Position numbers and translations under genes: made by a program. 24,720 bases of DNA, taken from a virus. Shown here piece by piece: positions 12,013-21,921 of the stretch (position 1 is its first letter; every line of letters begins with the position of its first letter). Below the pieces are notes generated by a model. That model ran no database searches. It was given only the letters and a program-made list of their open reading frames with translations, and had not been told where the DNA came from. Location of the stretch: the IMG/VR virus record IMGVR_UViG_3300047276_000263, positions 1 through 24,720 of that record; one strand, 5' to 3'.

Positions 12013-12597
12013 GTGGCAACTACATCCATCGACATTTGCGCTCGTGCGCTGATTTTGATTGGGGCTAATCCCATTACCTCGTTTTCCGATGGGACAACGG
12101 AGGCCACTGTTGCCGCCAACCTCTATGAAGATACTGTTAGGGATATGCTGGCGCGGCATCGCTGGCGCTTTGCAACTGGTCAATCGCAGCTTTCACGCCT
12201 TGTTGCTGTACCTGACGGTAGGTGGGATTCTGCTTATCAGCTACCTTCTGATTTGCTTATTCTTCATTCCATCACTGTTACTGATGATGTTATTGCCTAT
12301 GACCGCTATCAGGACATGGTTTACTGCAATGCTACGTCAGAAGATGTAGTGGTTGCGGATTATACCTTCCGAGCGGATGAGAGCCTTTGGCCTCCCACTT
12401 TCGTAACTGCTATGCAGTTCCAGCTTGCTTCGATCTTCGCGTATTCGGTTGCAGCCCAGGAGGGGCTCTCGGATATGATGGAGAAGCGGGCTGTGCGCTA
12501 CACCTCGATTGCCCGGAACATTGATAGCCAGAGCCAGACTACGCGCAGGCTGAATGTGCAGAGGTTCCACCAGCTACGCACTACTATAAGGGGTTGA
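12013..12597 (+). CDS. Tail tubular protein A
   Basis: This 194-aa protein matches the T7 gp11-like gatekeeper family: TSIDICARALILIGANPITS, YEDTVRDMLARHRWRFATGQ and, in the middle, the strand-rich WDSAYQLPSDLLILHSITV. The C-terminal part is helical (AMQFQLASIFAYSVAAQEGL). It forms the ring under the portal to which the nozzle protein binds. The GTG start at 12013 follows GAGAGGTATAGATT and matches the family N-terminus. It lies just after the terminator, so its expression depends on read-through or another promoter. The next gene starts one base after its stop. Confidence 0.92.
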   Translation: MATTSIDICARALILIGANPITSFSDGTTEATVAANLYEDTVRDMLARHRWRFATGQSQLSRLVAVPDGRWDSAYQLPSDLLILHSITVTDDVIAYDRYQDMVYCNATSEDVVVADYTFRADESLWPPTFVTAMQFQLASIFAYSVAAQEGLSDMMEKRAVRYTSIARNIDSQSQTTRRLNVQRFHQLRTTIRG

Positions 12598-12598
12598 G

Positions 12599-14776
12599 AT
12601 GGGCGTTAAGCTTGTTCAGAACAATTTCGCCAATGGCGAGATTGATCCCCTTATGGATATGCGTCACGATACTGGAGCCTATGTTGGTGGCGCTCGCAGG
12701 CTTCGTAACGTTGCCTTACTCAATCAAGGTGGCGTTAGTCGTCGTCCTGGGACTGAGTATCTGGCTACTCTAAATGCGAAAAGCCGTTTAATTCCTTTTG
12801 AGTTCTCTGCCTCTGAGCGTTACCTCTTTGCCTTTTCTAATACTCGCCTGGATATTTACAGCACTTCCGGCACCTTGATTCAGAGTCTTACTAGTTGCCC
12901 TTGGACTACTTCGCAGCTTTTTGACCTGACCTATACTCAGGCAGCGGATGTGATGATTGTCTGCCATCCAGAGATGCAGACGCAGAAGATTGTACGTACT
13001 TCTCTTTCTACCTTTACACGATCTGCTTTTGCCTTTGGTCAATCTATCAATGCAAACCTAACTTATCAGCCCTACTACAAGTTTGCGGATGATGCTGTGA
13101 CGCTTAGTGCTAGTGGCACTACTGGCAGCGTCACGCTCACTACTAGCGCGGCCTTCTTCACTGCGAGTTATGTTGGTTTGCGAGTTCGTTGGTTTGATGT
13201 GGAAATTGAGATTACTGCATACACCAACTCGACTACCGCAACTGGCACTGTGAAAGGTGAGCTAAAGGGGCGCTATGACATTGATCCTTTCAGAACAACG
13301 CACAACTCAAATGTTATTACTGTAACTCATGTCAATCATGGTCTGGCTACTGGAGCAGTTTTAACCATAGCTGGCTCAAATGGGCTTAGTGGCATCTCAA
13401 ATAACCAGATAAATGGTAGTCGTACGATTACTGTTTTGAACGATAATGAGTACACATTTGTTGCTGGCAGTAATGCTACCGATAGTGCTGATGGCGGCGG
13501 GGTGAATGTTACCTTCTCCGGCAACAATATTCCCACGCGCACTTGGAGTGAACCTTCATTTTCTACTGTGCGCGGCTGGCCAGGGTGTGTAACCTTCCAT
13601 GAAAACCGCCTATGGTTTGGTGGTAGTTACTCGCAGCCTGACGGGTTGTGGAGTTCCAATATTGGCAACTTCTTCAACTTTGATCTTGGGGAGGGCTTGG
13701 ATAATGAGTCTATCCAAGTAACCATTGGCTCTGATGATATCTCATCTGTGAAGCATCTCGTGTCTAATCGGCACTTGCAGATATTCACGGCTACTAGCGA
13801 GTTCTATATTCCTCGTGTTTCGCAGAGTACCATTACTCCAGCGAATATCACCATTGCTCGGCAGACTCCTTACGGTTCATCGAAGGTAACGCCTTTCCCG
13901 TTTGATGGCGCTACTGTGTACGTACAGAGTACGGAGAAAGCTATCCGTGAGTTTCTCTACACGGATACTGAGCAGGCATATAACTCTCCTACTCTAACCT
14001 TGTTGGCGGATCATTTAATCTCCTCGCCGCAGGATATGGCGACTAGTTACGGCACCTCCAAGCGTGGTGAGCAGTATCTTCTTGTGGTGAATGGCGATGG
14101 GACTTTGGCTGTCTTTCATTCGGCTCGCGCTGAAAAGCTGGCTGGCTGGACTCTTTGGTCCACAAGCCATCCATCGGGAACTGCCTCTTTTGATAGCGTG
14201 GTGGGGCTTGGTGATCGTATATATATTTCTGTTCTTCGTGGTTCTTCTTACTATCTTGAGCGATTCGCTGAGTCTGATCAGGACCTAACACTAGATTGCA
14301 CGGTTTCCTATACGAGTGGTTCGGCCACAAGTAGTTGGACTGTGGGCTCGATCTTCTACAATCGTGTAGTGTCCGTCACCTCGAATAACTACTACCTTGG
14401 TGATTTTACCGTGGGTGCTAGTGGCGCGTTGACGCTCAATGATGAGGTCACTTCGATCAAGGTTGGCTTTAACTTTACGCCCGAGATTGAAACTCTGCCT
14501 GTCAATTTGCAGATGCCGGATGGCTTTTACACTGGCAGGCCCAAGCGTATTGCGCGTGTGATCCTTGGCCTTAACTCTACTCTGGCTGTGAGTGTGGCTG
14601 GCAATAGGTTGATCATACGTCAAGTCACGGATGACTTCTCGGTGCAGCCTACTTCGGTTACGGGCAAGAGGGAGTTCTTCTTGCTTGGCTTCAATCGTGA
14701 TGCCACCGTTTCTATTACTCAAACCGAGCCGCTCCCGATGCGAGTGCTTGGTTTAGCTTTGGAGGTATCAGCCTAA
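12599..14776 (+). CDS. Tail tubular protein B (nozzle)
   Basis: This 725-aa protein is the T7 gp12-like tail nozzle. The N-terminus has the family hallmark NNFANGEIDPLM followed by GGARRLRNVALLNQGGVSRR and PGTEYLA. Later come TVRGWPGCVTFHENRLWFGG and FFNFDLGEGLDNESIQV, both typical of the family. At about residues 230-311 there is an extra beta-rich module (NVITVTHVNHGLATGAVLTI; INGSRTITVLNDNEYTFVAG) that is absent from T7 gp12 and resembles an exchangeable domain seen in other phage tail proteins. A hexamer would form the tube tip through which DNA passes. The stop overlaps the next ATG (TAATG). Confidence 0.92.
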   Translation: MGVKLVQNNFANGEIDPLMDMRHDTGAYVGGARRLRNVALLNQGGVSRRPGTEYLATLNAKSRLIPFEFSASERYLFAFSNTRLDIYSTSGTLIQSLTSCPWTTSQLFDLTYTQAADVMIVCHPEMQTQKIVRTSLSTFTRSAFAFGQSINANLTYQPYYKFADDAVTLSASGTTGSVTLTTSAAFFTASYVGLRVRWFDVEIEITAYTNSTTATGTVKGELKGRYDIDPFRTTHNSNVITVTHVNHGLATGAVLTIAGSNGLSGISNNQINGSRTITVLNDNEYTFVAGSNATDSADGGGVNVTFSGNNIPTRTWSEPSFSTVRGWPGCVTFHENRLWFGGSYSQPDGLWSSNIGNFFNFDLGEGLDNESIQVTIGSDDISSVKHLVSNRHLQIFTATSEFYIPRVSQSTITPANITIARQTPYGSSKVTPFPFDGATVYVQSTEKAIREFLYTDTEQAYNSPTLTLLADHLISSPQDMATSYGTSKRGEQYLLVVNGDGTLAVFHSARAEKLAGWTLWSTSHPSGTASFDSVVGLGDRIYISVLRGSSYYLERFAESDQDLTLDCTVSYTSGSATSSWTVGSIFYNRVVSVTSNNYYLGDFTVGASGALTLNDEVTSIKVGFNFTPEIETLPVNLQMPDGFYTGRPKRIARVILGLNSTLAVSVAGNRLIIRQVTDDFSVQPTSVTGKREFFLLGFNRDATVSITQTEPLPMRVLGLALEVSA

Positions 14777-15309
14777 TGTGTACAGGCATTGAGATAGCTC
14801 TTATTGGCGCGACGGCAGTTTCTACTACGGGAGCTTTTGTTGCTGCTGGGCAGACTGCGGCAGCAGCAGAGGGTGAAGCTAACTTCCGTAACTATCAAAT
14901 TGCTGAGCAGAATAAGCAGCTTGAAGAAGATCGGAAGCTGGTTGAATTGCAAGCTATTGAGCAGGAAAACGCTCGCAGAGATAGATCGAGGCAGATCAAG
15001 GCTACCAATGAAGCTTTCTTGGCTGGCTCTGGTGTGAGTGAAAGCCTATCCTTTGAGGCAATAGATCAGGCTGCGAATAAGGCGCTATCTACTGACATTC
15101 AGAATATTCGGCTTAGTGGCCAGGTATCTAGTGCGCGCCTTGCGGATCAGATTGCAGTCAATCGAGTAGAGCAGCAGTTTCAAAGGACTCGTGCAAGCCA
15201 GATTGCTACGCAGGCTTATACTGGTGCTGTATTCCAATCGGCTTCTTCTGCCCTTAGGAATTATGCTACTGCTGATTATTATAGAACCCGTTCTACTTCT
15301 GGGAGGTAA
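14776..15309 (+). CDS. Internal virion protein B-like
   Basis: A 177-aa protein in the position of T7 gp14. The N-terminus is hydrophobic and Ala/Gly-rich (IEIALIGATAVSTTGAFVAA), suiting membrane insertion, and the rest is a long polar helix rich in Gln, Glu, Arg and Ala (ANFRNYQIAEQNKQLEEDRK; IRLSGQVSSARLADQIAVNR). T7 gp14 forms the outer-membrane part of the DNA ejection channel. Sequence similarity to gp14 is general rather than strong; the call rests on order, length and architecture. The ATG overlaps the nozzle stop, and the next gene starts three bases after its stop with GGGAGG as ribosome site. Confidence 0.78.
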   Translation: MCTGIEIALIGATAVSTTGAFVAAGQTAAAAEGEANFRNYQIAEQNKQLEEDRKLVELQAIEQENARRDRSRQIKATNEAFLAGSGVSESLSFEAIDQAANKALSTDIQNIRLSGQVSSARLADQIAVNRVEQQFQRTRASQIATQAYTGAVFQSASSALRNYATADYYRTRSTSGR

Positions 15310-15312
15310 GTT

Positions 15313-18159
15313 ATGGCCATTCAACGCGATGAACAAAAGATTGGCGTTCAGCCAAGTGGCCGTACTATTCGCGAGTTTCGTACTGAATTGCCTGGGGCAT
15401 TTGGTACACAGCAGGCGGTAGCATTTGGTAATACCATTGCCCAAGCTGTAGAGCCATTTGCTCGCGCCGAAGCAACTGGTGCTGCGCGTGAACAAGCTGC
15501 TGCTGCTCCAATTCCAAAGGATGAGAATGGCAACTACACTCGCCCTCCTGCGCCCGAGGGCTTTGGTATTTTTGCTCGTGGCATCTACGACCAGATTGTA
15601 ACTGAGCGCACTGCCAATTCTTCATACATGGATTTTGAGGCAGAGGCGCAGCGTATTCGTGCCGCGCATGGGAATAATCCCGCCCATGCGATTGATCTTC
15701 TCAATACCTCTGCCGAAGCTCGCCTTTCTGCGATGGACCCACAGGTAAGGGCCAGGGCTGAACCTCTGATTCGTCGTGAGGTTAATCAACACGCCGGGCC
15801 TATCTTGTTTGAGGATGCTCGTCGGCGTGAGCGTCTTGAAGTAGAGAATATCAATAGCATCATCAATCGCTCCCTACAGGAGTCTATTGATCTTGCTTCT
15901 GTTGGAATCCCAGAAGCATCGGCGCGCTCTCTTTCTGCCTTAAATACCGCGCGCACCAATGCTGATTTGTTGCTTGCTCGTGGCGTAATTTCTCAGGGTC
16001 GTCACGCTGAAATCCTAGATGGGTTTACTGCGGTGCAAGCTGGTGGTTCTGTCATGGCTACGGTCATGAACCGCCTGCGTGATGGTACTCTTGATGTTGC
16101 CGCGCTCGATGATCTTTCTCGCGTAGTTCGCTTTCCGTTTACGGATGGCGAGAATGTCATGGGTGTACGCCCTGAGGACATTCGCGCATCTATTCGGACT
16201 CAGGCTGGCCGTGACGCGCTTGCAAATCAGATTGACAGGGTTCGCGCTAATCTCAATAGGCAAGCGGCCACTCAACAGGTAGAGGGGCAGTATAATAACT
16301 TTACCTCTGCCTATTCTGCTGGTGCGCGTGGGGCTCCTGCTGGGATTCCTCGTGAGAGGGCTGATGCCTTTGTCCTGCGTTGGGCTCAGGATAATGGTCT
16401 GAACATCTTTTCTCCCGAGGGAATTGATCGAACCTTTCAGCAGTTTGGGTTTCTACCCCAAAGTGCGTTGCGTTCTTTCTTCTCCAACTCAAATCTTGCT
16501 ACGCCAGAGCAACTAACACAGCGGATGGTATTGTTCCGTCACCTTGATCGGATGCCGATTGGTGGTGGTGAGGACTCTACCGCTCTTGGTGCAATGAGCC
16601 GCAACGACTACAATTTCATGTTCCACTTCAATTCTGGCATGGTTGCTGGTCAAACTGCTGTCCAGGCTGCGGAAACTGCGCGCACTCTGGTTGAGCGTAA
16701 TCGTGCGGCCCCCACAACTTATGATGAGTTATCTCGTTCGGTTCGTGGGCGAATCAAAGAGAATGATGGGATTGATTTAACTGACCGTAAGTTGATGGAT
16801 AAGATTGACGATAACTTTCCATCTACGGGTATTTTCTCTCGCGCTAATTGGGCGACTGCAAGCTTTCAGCAGCGCCGCACCATTCTTTCTAATGTTTACT
16901 CGCTGATGGCAACCAATGATGCTTTGCCATTGGATGATGCGATCAAACAGGGTGTGCGCCAATTTATGACACAGCATACCTATGACCGGAATCTTGTGAG
17001 TGAGAATGGTACTGTTGGGGCTATTGTGCCTCGTAGCCAAGCACTACCACAAGTGATGGATTTGTATGGAAGTGGCGGTAGGGAAGCGCGGACTACCGAC
17101 TACGTTCAGCTTTATGTGAACGCTGCAATCCAGGCTAATCGCTCTTTGGTTCCCACCCCTAATGCTCCAGATGGAGAGAGGTATATTCCTCGCTCTCAAC
17201 CTGGGTGGAATTTGCCAGAGCAATTAAACTACGGGGATAATCTAGCTCTGCGGCATACTGGAATAGACACTGCAAATCCGGGCTACAACCTTGTGGCAAA
17301 GGGTAATGATGGTATCTGGCGCACAGTTTACAATTACCAGAATCAGCCTGTTATTTTGAACCTTGGCGTAGCTGCCCAGAAACAGGATGAATACGCTAGT
17401 ACAATTTCTCTGGATCAATCTGGCTCTCGAGCTATTTACCTTCGTGCCAATCCTCCTGACATTGGAGTGAGTGGACTTCCCGCCGCTGAGAGTTTGCAGC
17501 CTACTCCCGGTATTCCTAATACTGAGTTTAGGCCCGTTCCTCGTCCAGAGAGATTCGGTCCTGTTGAATTGAGGGATGCAATCATTGAACGTCCTGCTGC
17601 TGGTCAGGGTTCTACGCCTGTGATTCCTCGCACGGCTCCACGCCCGGCCCCTGGTATTCGACAGGATACTGACCAGCCCGTCATTCGTCAGCGCGTATCT
17701 GAGAATGACCGCCCTATCTTTGATAGGGTGGCAACCTTTGCGTCCAACTCTACCATTGGCCGTAATGTTGATGGGCTTGAGGCTCCCTTTGTTCGTAGCA
17801 TTTCCAATATGCTTGATGCCATGCCTGAAGAATTGCGGAGTGGGTTCCGTATTACTTCTAGCTATCGCTCAGAGGAGCGGCAGGCACAGCTATTTGCAGA
17901 TGCCGTGGCAAAGTATGGTAGCGAGGAAGCTGCCTCTCGTTGGGTTGCTCGCCCAGGTCAAAGCAATCACGGCTTTGGTCGCGCGGCTGATTTGCGGATG
18001 GACCCGGAAACTCGCGATTGGGTAAGGGGTAATGCCTCTCGCTTTGGGCTGCACTTCCCATTAGCTCATGAGCCGTGGCACATTGAGCCTATATCTGCTC
18101 GGCGTGGTCGTAATGCCGCCACCAATGCTGGTGCCGATAGCGAGGATTGGAACGGATGA
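15313..18159 (+). CDS. Internal virion protein with C-terminal M15/VanY-type peptidase
   Basis: A 948-aa protein in the position of T7 gp15. The first about 680 residues are helical and Arg/Ala/Glu-rich, with no recognised enzyme. A Pro-rich linker (about 715-800) leads to a C-terminal peptidase M15 / D-Ala-D-Ala carboxypeptidase-like domain: GFRITSSYRSEERQAQLF, then SNHGFGRAADL with zinc ligands H886 and D893, and EPWHIEPI with catalytic E920 and ligand H923. Such domains cut peptide stems in peptidoglycan. Ejected with the DNA, it would open the wall for the tail channel, a task done in T7 by the gp16 transglycosylase. Start at 15313 follows GGGAGGTAAGTT. The stop overlaps the next gene start (ATGA). 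Confidence 0.88.
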   Translation: MAIQRDEQKIGVQPSGRTIREFRTELPGAFGTQQAVAFGNTIAQAVEPFARAEATGAAREQAAAAPIPKDENGNYTRPPAPEGFGIFARGIYDQIVTERTANSSYMDFEAEAQRIRAAHGNNPAHAIDLLNTSAEARLSAMDPQVRARAEPLIRREVNQHAGPILFEDARRRERLEVENINSIINRSLQESIDLASVGIPEASARSLSALNTARTNADLLLARGVISQGRHAEILDGFTAVQAGGSVMATVMNRLRDGTLDVAALDDLSRVVRFPFTDGENVMGVRPEDIRASIRTQAGRDALANQIDRVRANLNRQAATQQVEGQYNNFTSAYSAGARGAPAGIPRERADAFVLRWAQDNGLNIFSPEGIDRTFQQFGFLPQSALRSFFSNSNLATPEQLTQRMVLFRHLDRMPIGGGEDSTALGAMSRNDYNFMFHFNSGMVAGQTAVQAAETARTLVERNRAAPTTYDELSRSVRGRIKENDGIDLTDRKLMDKIDDNFPSTGIFSRANWATASFQQRRTILSNVYSLMATNDALPLDDAIKQGVRQFMTQHTYDRNLVSENGTVGAIVPRSQALPQVMDLYGSGGREARTTDYVQLYVNAAIQANRSLVPTPNAPDGERYIPRSQPGWNLPEQLNYGDNLALRHTGIDTANPGYNLVAKGNDGIWRTVYNYQNQPVILNLGVAAQKQDEYASTISLDQSGSRAIYLRANPPDIGVSGLPAAESLQPTPGIPNTEFRPVPRPERFGPVELRDAIIERPAAGQGSTPVIPRTAPRPAPGIRQDTDQPVIRQRVSENDRPIFDRVATFASNSTIGRNVDGLEAPFVRSISNMLDAMPEELRSGFRITSSYRSEERQAQLFADAVAKYGSEEAASRWVARPGQSNHGFGRAADLRMDPETRDWVRGNASRFGLHFPLAHEPWHIEPISARRGRNAATNAGADSEDWNG

Positions 18160-21100
18160 GCGACCTAACTAATCTGCCATTGATGGGTGCTGAAACCCGT
18201 ATTATTCAGCCTCCTACCCCTCCAAATCAGCCTGAGGGTGGCTTCTTTCGCAATGTCATGGACAATGTTGCGAATAGCTGGTGGGTTCAGCAGGGCGCTA
18301 ATATCCTTGAAACCAATATACCTGGTGATCAGAACTTCAATCCTCTTGATCCTGAGTTAATCAAGGGCAAGGAGCAGTATCTTCCTTACTTGCAGGATGC
18401 CCGTTCTCGCGCCCATTTCGATGCCATTTATGAGCGCATTCAATCTTATGAGCAGAGGCGTACTCGCCTTGCCGAAGAAGGTGGTATTGGCTCTGCGCTT
18501 GTAGCGGGCATCTTTGACCCGGCTAACTTTGTGGGTCTTGGTGTAGCTCGTGGCGCTGGCTTTGCTCGCGGCCTCTTAACGGGTGCCTCGACTACTGCGC
18601 TTGTTTCTGGTGGCACGGCACTATTGGAGCAGCAAGTTGCACCAATGGAATCCAGCGAGGTTTATACTCGCGCTGCTTTTGGGGCCGCTTTTGGCGGTTT
18701 GTTTGGTGGCATTGTTGGCCGCAATATTCCATCCAATGCAATGATGGGGGACTTATCTAACACGCTTACTGACTTTGGTAAGGCTGTGGATGAGGCGATA
18801 GAGCGCGGCTCCTTTGGTGGTAATCCAATGGATCGCACAGTTCCGCCCGCTCCTTTTGTTGCACGTGAAACAGGTAATAGCCCAGTTGGCTTTGCTCCGG
18901 CCATGGGGGTTGAGAAGATAGTTTCAGAGAACATTGGCGATCTTGGCCCTATGGTTGCTAGTGGCCACCGCTCCTTTGAAGATTTGGCTTTGAATATGGC
19001 TGGCACTGGCCAGTTGATGAAGCGTAATCTTGGTGGAGAGGCGAGCCCGCAATCCTCTCTGCTTCGGGCTGGTTATTGGACCGGACTCGCGGGCAATACC
19101 ATGAAGTCTGTGGATGATATCTACACTCGCTACATTAGTGGCGGCACACAGGCTGCGAGTATGTTGGGAGCTAATGTCCCTGCGGCTGCAATGCGTGTGG
19201 GGCAGTTCTTTGGTATGCGTCCAGGTGAAGGCAAGATGACTCTTAATGAGTTCTATACTGCCGTTGCTCGGGCTCACTATCGAGACAAGATTGACTCTCC
19301 AATCCCAGAGGTAAAAGAGGCCGCTCTCGAAGTTCGTAAGTTCTTCGATGAGATGCGTGACTATGCTTTGCAGGCTAATATGATCATGGCTCCTGAGACT
19401 GCCCAGAGGTCATTGGATCGTACTATGCAGAGCCTTTCCTCCAAGCAAACCAAGTTGGGGGAATTGGAAAAGAAGGCGGGCCAAACCAAAGACGGTGAGG
19501 TTGATACCTCAAAGCTTTCTGCGAGTGAGCGTGTTCAATATGCTTTGCTTAATAGGGCTATTGGAAAGCTGAATGAGCGGGCTGACTATTATCGTGGCGC
19601 ATTAAACTTCATGCAGTCAAAGCAGAAGCCCGGCCCCAAGGCTGCTGGTTCTGCTGTGATCAGCGAGAAGGAACCCATTGTTACTGGCGCTCCGGCTAAT
19701 GAGAATGTTGGGCGTGTTAATGGGGTGGAGGTTTCTTATACTTCCACTGGGAAGAAAGATGCTGACGGCAATCCCGTTATTGCCCTTTTCCGCCTAGAAG
19801 AAAATAGGATCATCTTTGATCGTGAGGCATCTGATGCTGCTTTTGCGCGTAAGGCTTGGCGCAATCCAAGGGTAGATGGTGTAAACCCACTGCCAGATGA
19901 ATTGTTCCCTACGGCTGATGCGTGGGCTGATTTCATTATGCGACATGAGATGGCTCATGTTACTGTTAGGCGCGGCGCTGGATTGGATAAGGCTGGCTAT
20001 GAGAATCTTATTAATGAGATTGCCCGTAGGCAGATTGAGGAATTGCGCCAACCTACTCGCGTGACTACTGGCACTGCTGCCATTGATAGTGCTACTGCTG
20101 CTGCCAATGAGAACTACTCAAAGTTTCTTGGGCCAGCCAATGAGAAGTATTATCTTCCTCGTATTTGGAATCTTGATAAGGTTCTTGCTGACGAGCTTGG
20201 AGATAAGAACCTTCGTAAGATTCTGCGCCAATGGTTTATTGATAATCCGATTGAGGGTGGAAAGATGGACCCCGCATCTATTGATGCTCGGGTTGATTCA
20301 ACCATAGCTGGCATTTTGAAGCAGGCAGAGCTTGGTGAGTTGTCTCTTGGCCGCAAGGTTGACCAGCCATTCCTCTCTCGTGATCTGAATATCCCGAATG
20401 AGTTGGTATGGGATTTTATTGAGGATGATGTGAACTCCCTCATGAAATCCTATTCTCATAGGGTGGGTCGCTCTTTGGAATTTGCTCGTGCCTTTGGTGA
20501 GCGTGACGCAGAGGATGCCATCTTTGATGCGGCTATTCAGGCAGCGCGCGAGATGGGCGGGACCGAGAAGGAGATTACCACTCGGGTGAATAAGCTTATT
20601 GGTCATGCCGAGAACCTGCGTGACTTCACTTTGGGGGATGTGTACTCCAAGAACCCGCTTTCTCTAAACCGCAAGATTGTTTCTGGAGCAGCTAATTACT
20701 CCACGATTACTAGTCTGGGCCGAGCTTTATTCTCTAGTTTTACTGAGCCTGCAAAAGCTGTGATGATGCATGGCTTTGGTCGAACCTTTGGCTTTGCCTT
20801 CGATGCTCTGGCAGATCGCAAAGCCTTTGGGGATATGGCTGCTGATATGCGGCAGCTTACCGGGCAGGCTTTGGATACCGCAATGGGTCTGAGCATGAGC
20901 CGCTATGGTGAGCAAGGTGGTCCTATCAATGGTTCGATTGATTGGGCGGGACGTATGATGGACAAGGCTACTCGTCCTCTGGCTAAGTTTACCAATGGCC
21001 CATACTTTGTGATGAACTTGCTTGGCCCCTATACTGACGCGCTAAAGAACTTCTCCAATGTGATGAATGCTCATTACATCTTGGAGGATGCTAGGGCGGT

Positions 21101-21905
21101 GGCTTCTGGCAAAGCAAGTGAGCGTACGGTCAAGAATATGGCGGCACTTGGCTTTGATCGTGAGTCTGCGGCTCGCTTGGCTAGTATGCCATTTGAGCGT
21201 GATCGCGCTTTGAACTTGGCCAATATCCAAGATTGGGGTGATGATGAAATGGTGCGGAAGTTTGGGAGTGCGGTTGCTGCCCAAACTATGCGCCAGGTGG
21301 TTACTGCTACCGAGGGCGACATTCCCAATGTAGCTAGGGGCTTTATCGGGGCCGGGGATAAGCGCCGCGAGATACCCTACATTCGGCTCCCATTCCAATT
21401 CATGAACTTCTCCTTTGCCTCCACCAATAAGACGCTTGTCTCTGCCTTGCAGGGGCGTGAGGCTAATGTTGTTGGTGGCTTAATGTCAATGCTTGGTCTG
21501 GCTTATTTATCTCTATGGTTAAAGACACCAGATAAGGCATGGGGGAAAATGCCGATGGAAGATAGGCTAGTTCGTACCATGGAAGGTTCGGGTTTCTTGG
21601 GTATCTTCTCAGATATTTCACAGAAGATCGAGGGGATTAGCCAGAATCGCTTTGGTGTGCGGGCTATGATGGGGCTGGGGCCAAGGTTTGGCCCTCGTAG
21701 CGTAGATGAGCTTGCGCCTATTGGAGAGGCTTTTGGCCCTGTTGCTGGTAAGGCTACTGACATTTACCAGTTAATGTTTGATAATTCCATGACGGCAAAA
21801 GAGGAGGCTCGTGGGATTAGGCGTCTAATTCCCATGAATGACCTTTTTTATCTCCGTGGGATTGTTAATGATCTGGAGCGGTCTGCTTTAGAAGCGGGCT
21901 ATTAG
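18156..21905 (+). CDS. Very large internal virion (ejection) protein with HExxH zincin motif
   Basis: A 1249-aa protein in the position of T7 gp16. After a Pro-rich start come hydrophobic Gly/Ala-rich segments (about residues 110-190; AAFGAAFGGLFGGIVG) suited to membrane insertion, then long helices. Around residues 500-620 a separate domain carries RHEMAHVTVRR, an HExxH motif at H597-E598-M-A-H601, preceded by ELFPTADAWADFIM; this fits a zinc metalloprotease-like fold. A third ligand is not obvious; Glu residues shortly downstream (for example in NEIARRQIEEL) are candidates. The remaining half is helical with more hydrophobic patches (GGLMSMLGLAYLSLWL). No transglycosylase motif is seen. Start at 18156 overlaps the upstream stop; TTG at 18147 is a weaker alternative. 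It is likely part of the ejection channel. Confidence 0.87.
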   Translation: MSDLTNLPLMGAETRIIQPPTPPNQPEGGFFRNVMDNVANSWWVQQGANILETNIPGDQNFNPLDPELIKGKEQYLPYLQDARSRAHFDAIYERIQSYEQRRTRLAEEGGIGSALVAGIFDPANFVGLGVARGAGFARGLLTGASTTALVSGGTALLEQQVAPMESSEVYTRAAFGAAFGGLFGGIVGRNIPSNAMMGDLSNTLTDFGKAVDEAIERGSFGGNPMDRTVPPAPFVARETGNSPVGFAPAMGVEKIVSENIGDLGPMVASGHRSFEDLALNMAGTGQLMKRNLGGEASPQSSLLRAGYWTGLAGNTMKSVDDIYTRYISGGTQAASMLGANVPAAAMRVGQFFGMRPGEGKMTLNEFYTAVARAHYRDKIDSPIPEVKEAALEVRKFFDEMRDYALQANMIMAPETAQRSLDRTMQSLSSKQTKLGELEKKAGQTKDGEVDTSKLSASERVQYALLNRAIGKLNERADYYRGALNFMQSKQKPGPKAAGSAVISEKEPIVTGAPANENVGRVNGVEVSYTSTGKKDADGNPVIALFRLEENRIIFDREASDAAFARKAWRNPRVDGVNPLPDELFPTADAWADFIMRHEMAHVTVRRGAGLDKAGYENLINEIARRQIEELRQPTRVTTGTAAIDSATAAANENYSKFLGPANEKYYLPRIWNLDKVLADELGDKNLRKILRQWFIDNPIEGGKMDPASIDARVDSTIAGILKQAELGELSLGRKVDQPFLSRDLNIPNELVWDFIEDDVNSLMKSYSHRVGRSLEFARAFGERDAEDAIFDAAIQAAREMGGTEKEITTRVNKLIGHAENLRDFTLGDVYSKNPLSLNRKIVSGAANYSTITSLGRALFSSFTEPAKAVMMHGFGRTFGFAFDALADRKAFGDMAADMRQLTGQALDTAMGLSMSRYGEQGGPINGSIDWAGRMMDKATRPLAKFTNGPYFVMNLLGPYTDALKNFSNVMNAHYILEDARAVASGKASERTVKNMAALGFDRESAARLASMPFERDRALNLANIQDWGDDEMVRKFGSAVAAQTMRQVVTATEGDIPNVARGFIGAGDKRREIPYIRLPFQFMNFSFASTNKTLVSALQGREANVVGGLMSMLGLAYLSLWLKTPDKAWGKMPMEDRLVRTMEGSGFLGIFSDISQKIEGISQNRFGVRAMMGLGPRFGPRSVDELAPIGEAFGPVAGKATDIYQLMFDNSMTAKEEARGIRRLIPMNDLFYLRGIVNDLERSALEAGY

Positions 21906-21921
21906 TGCATTGAAATACGGG

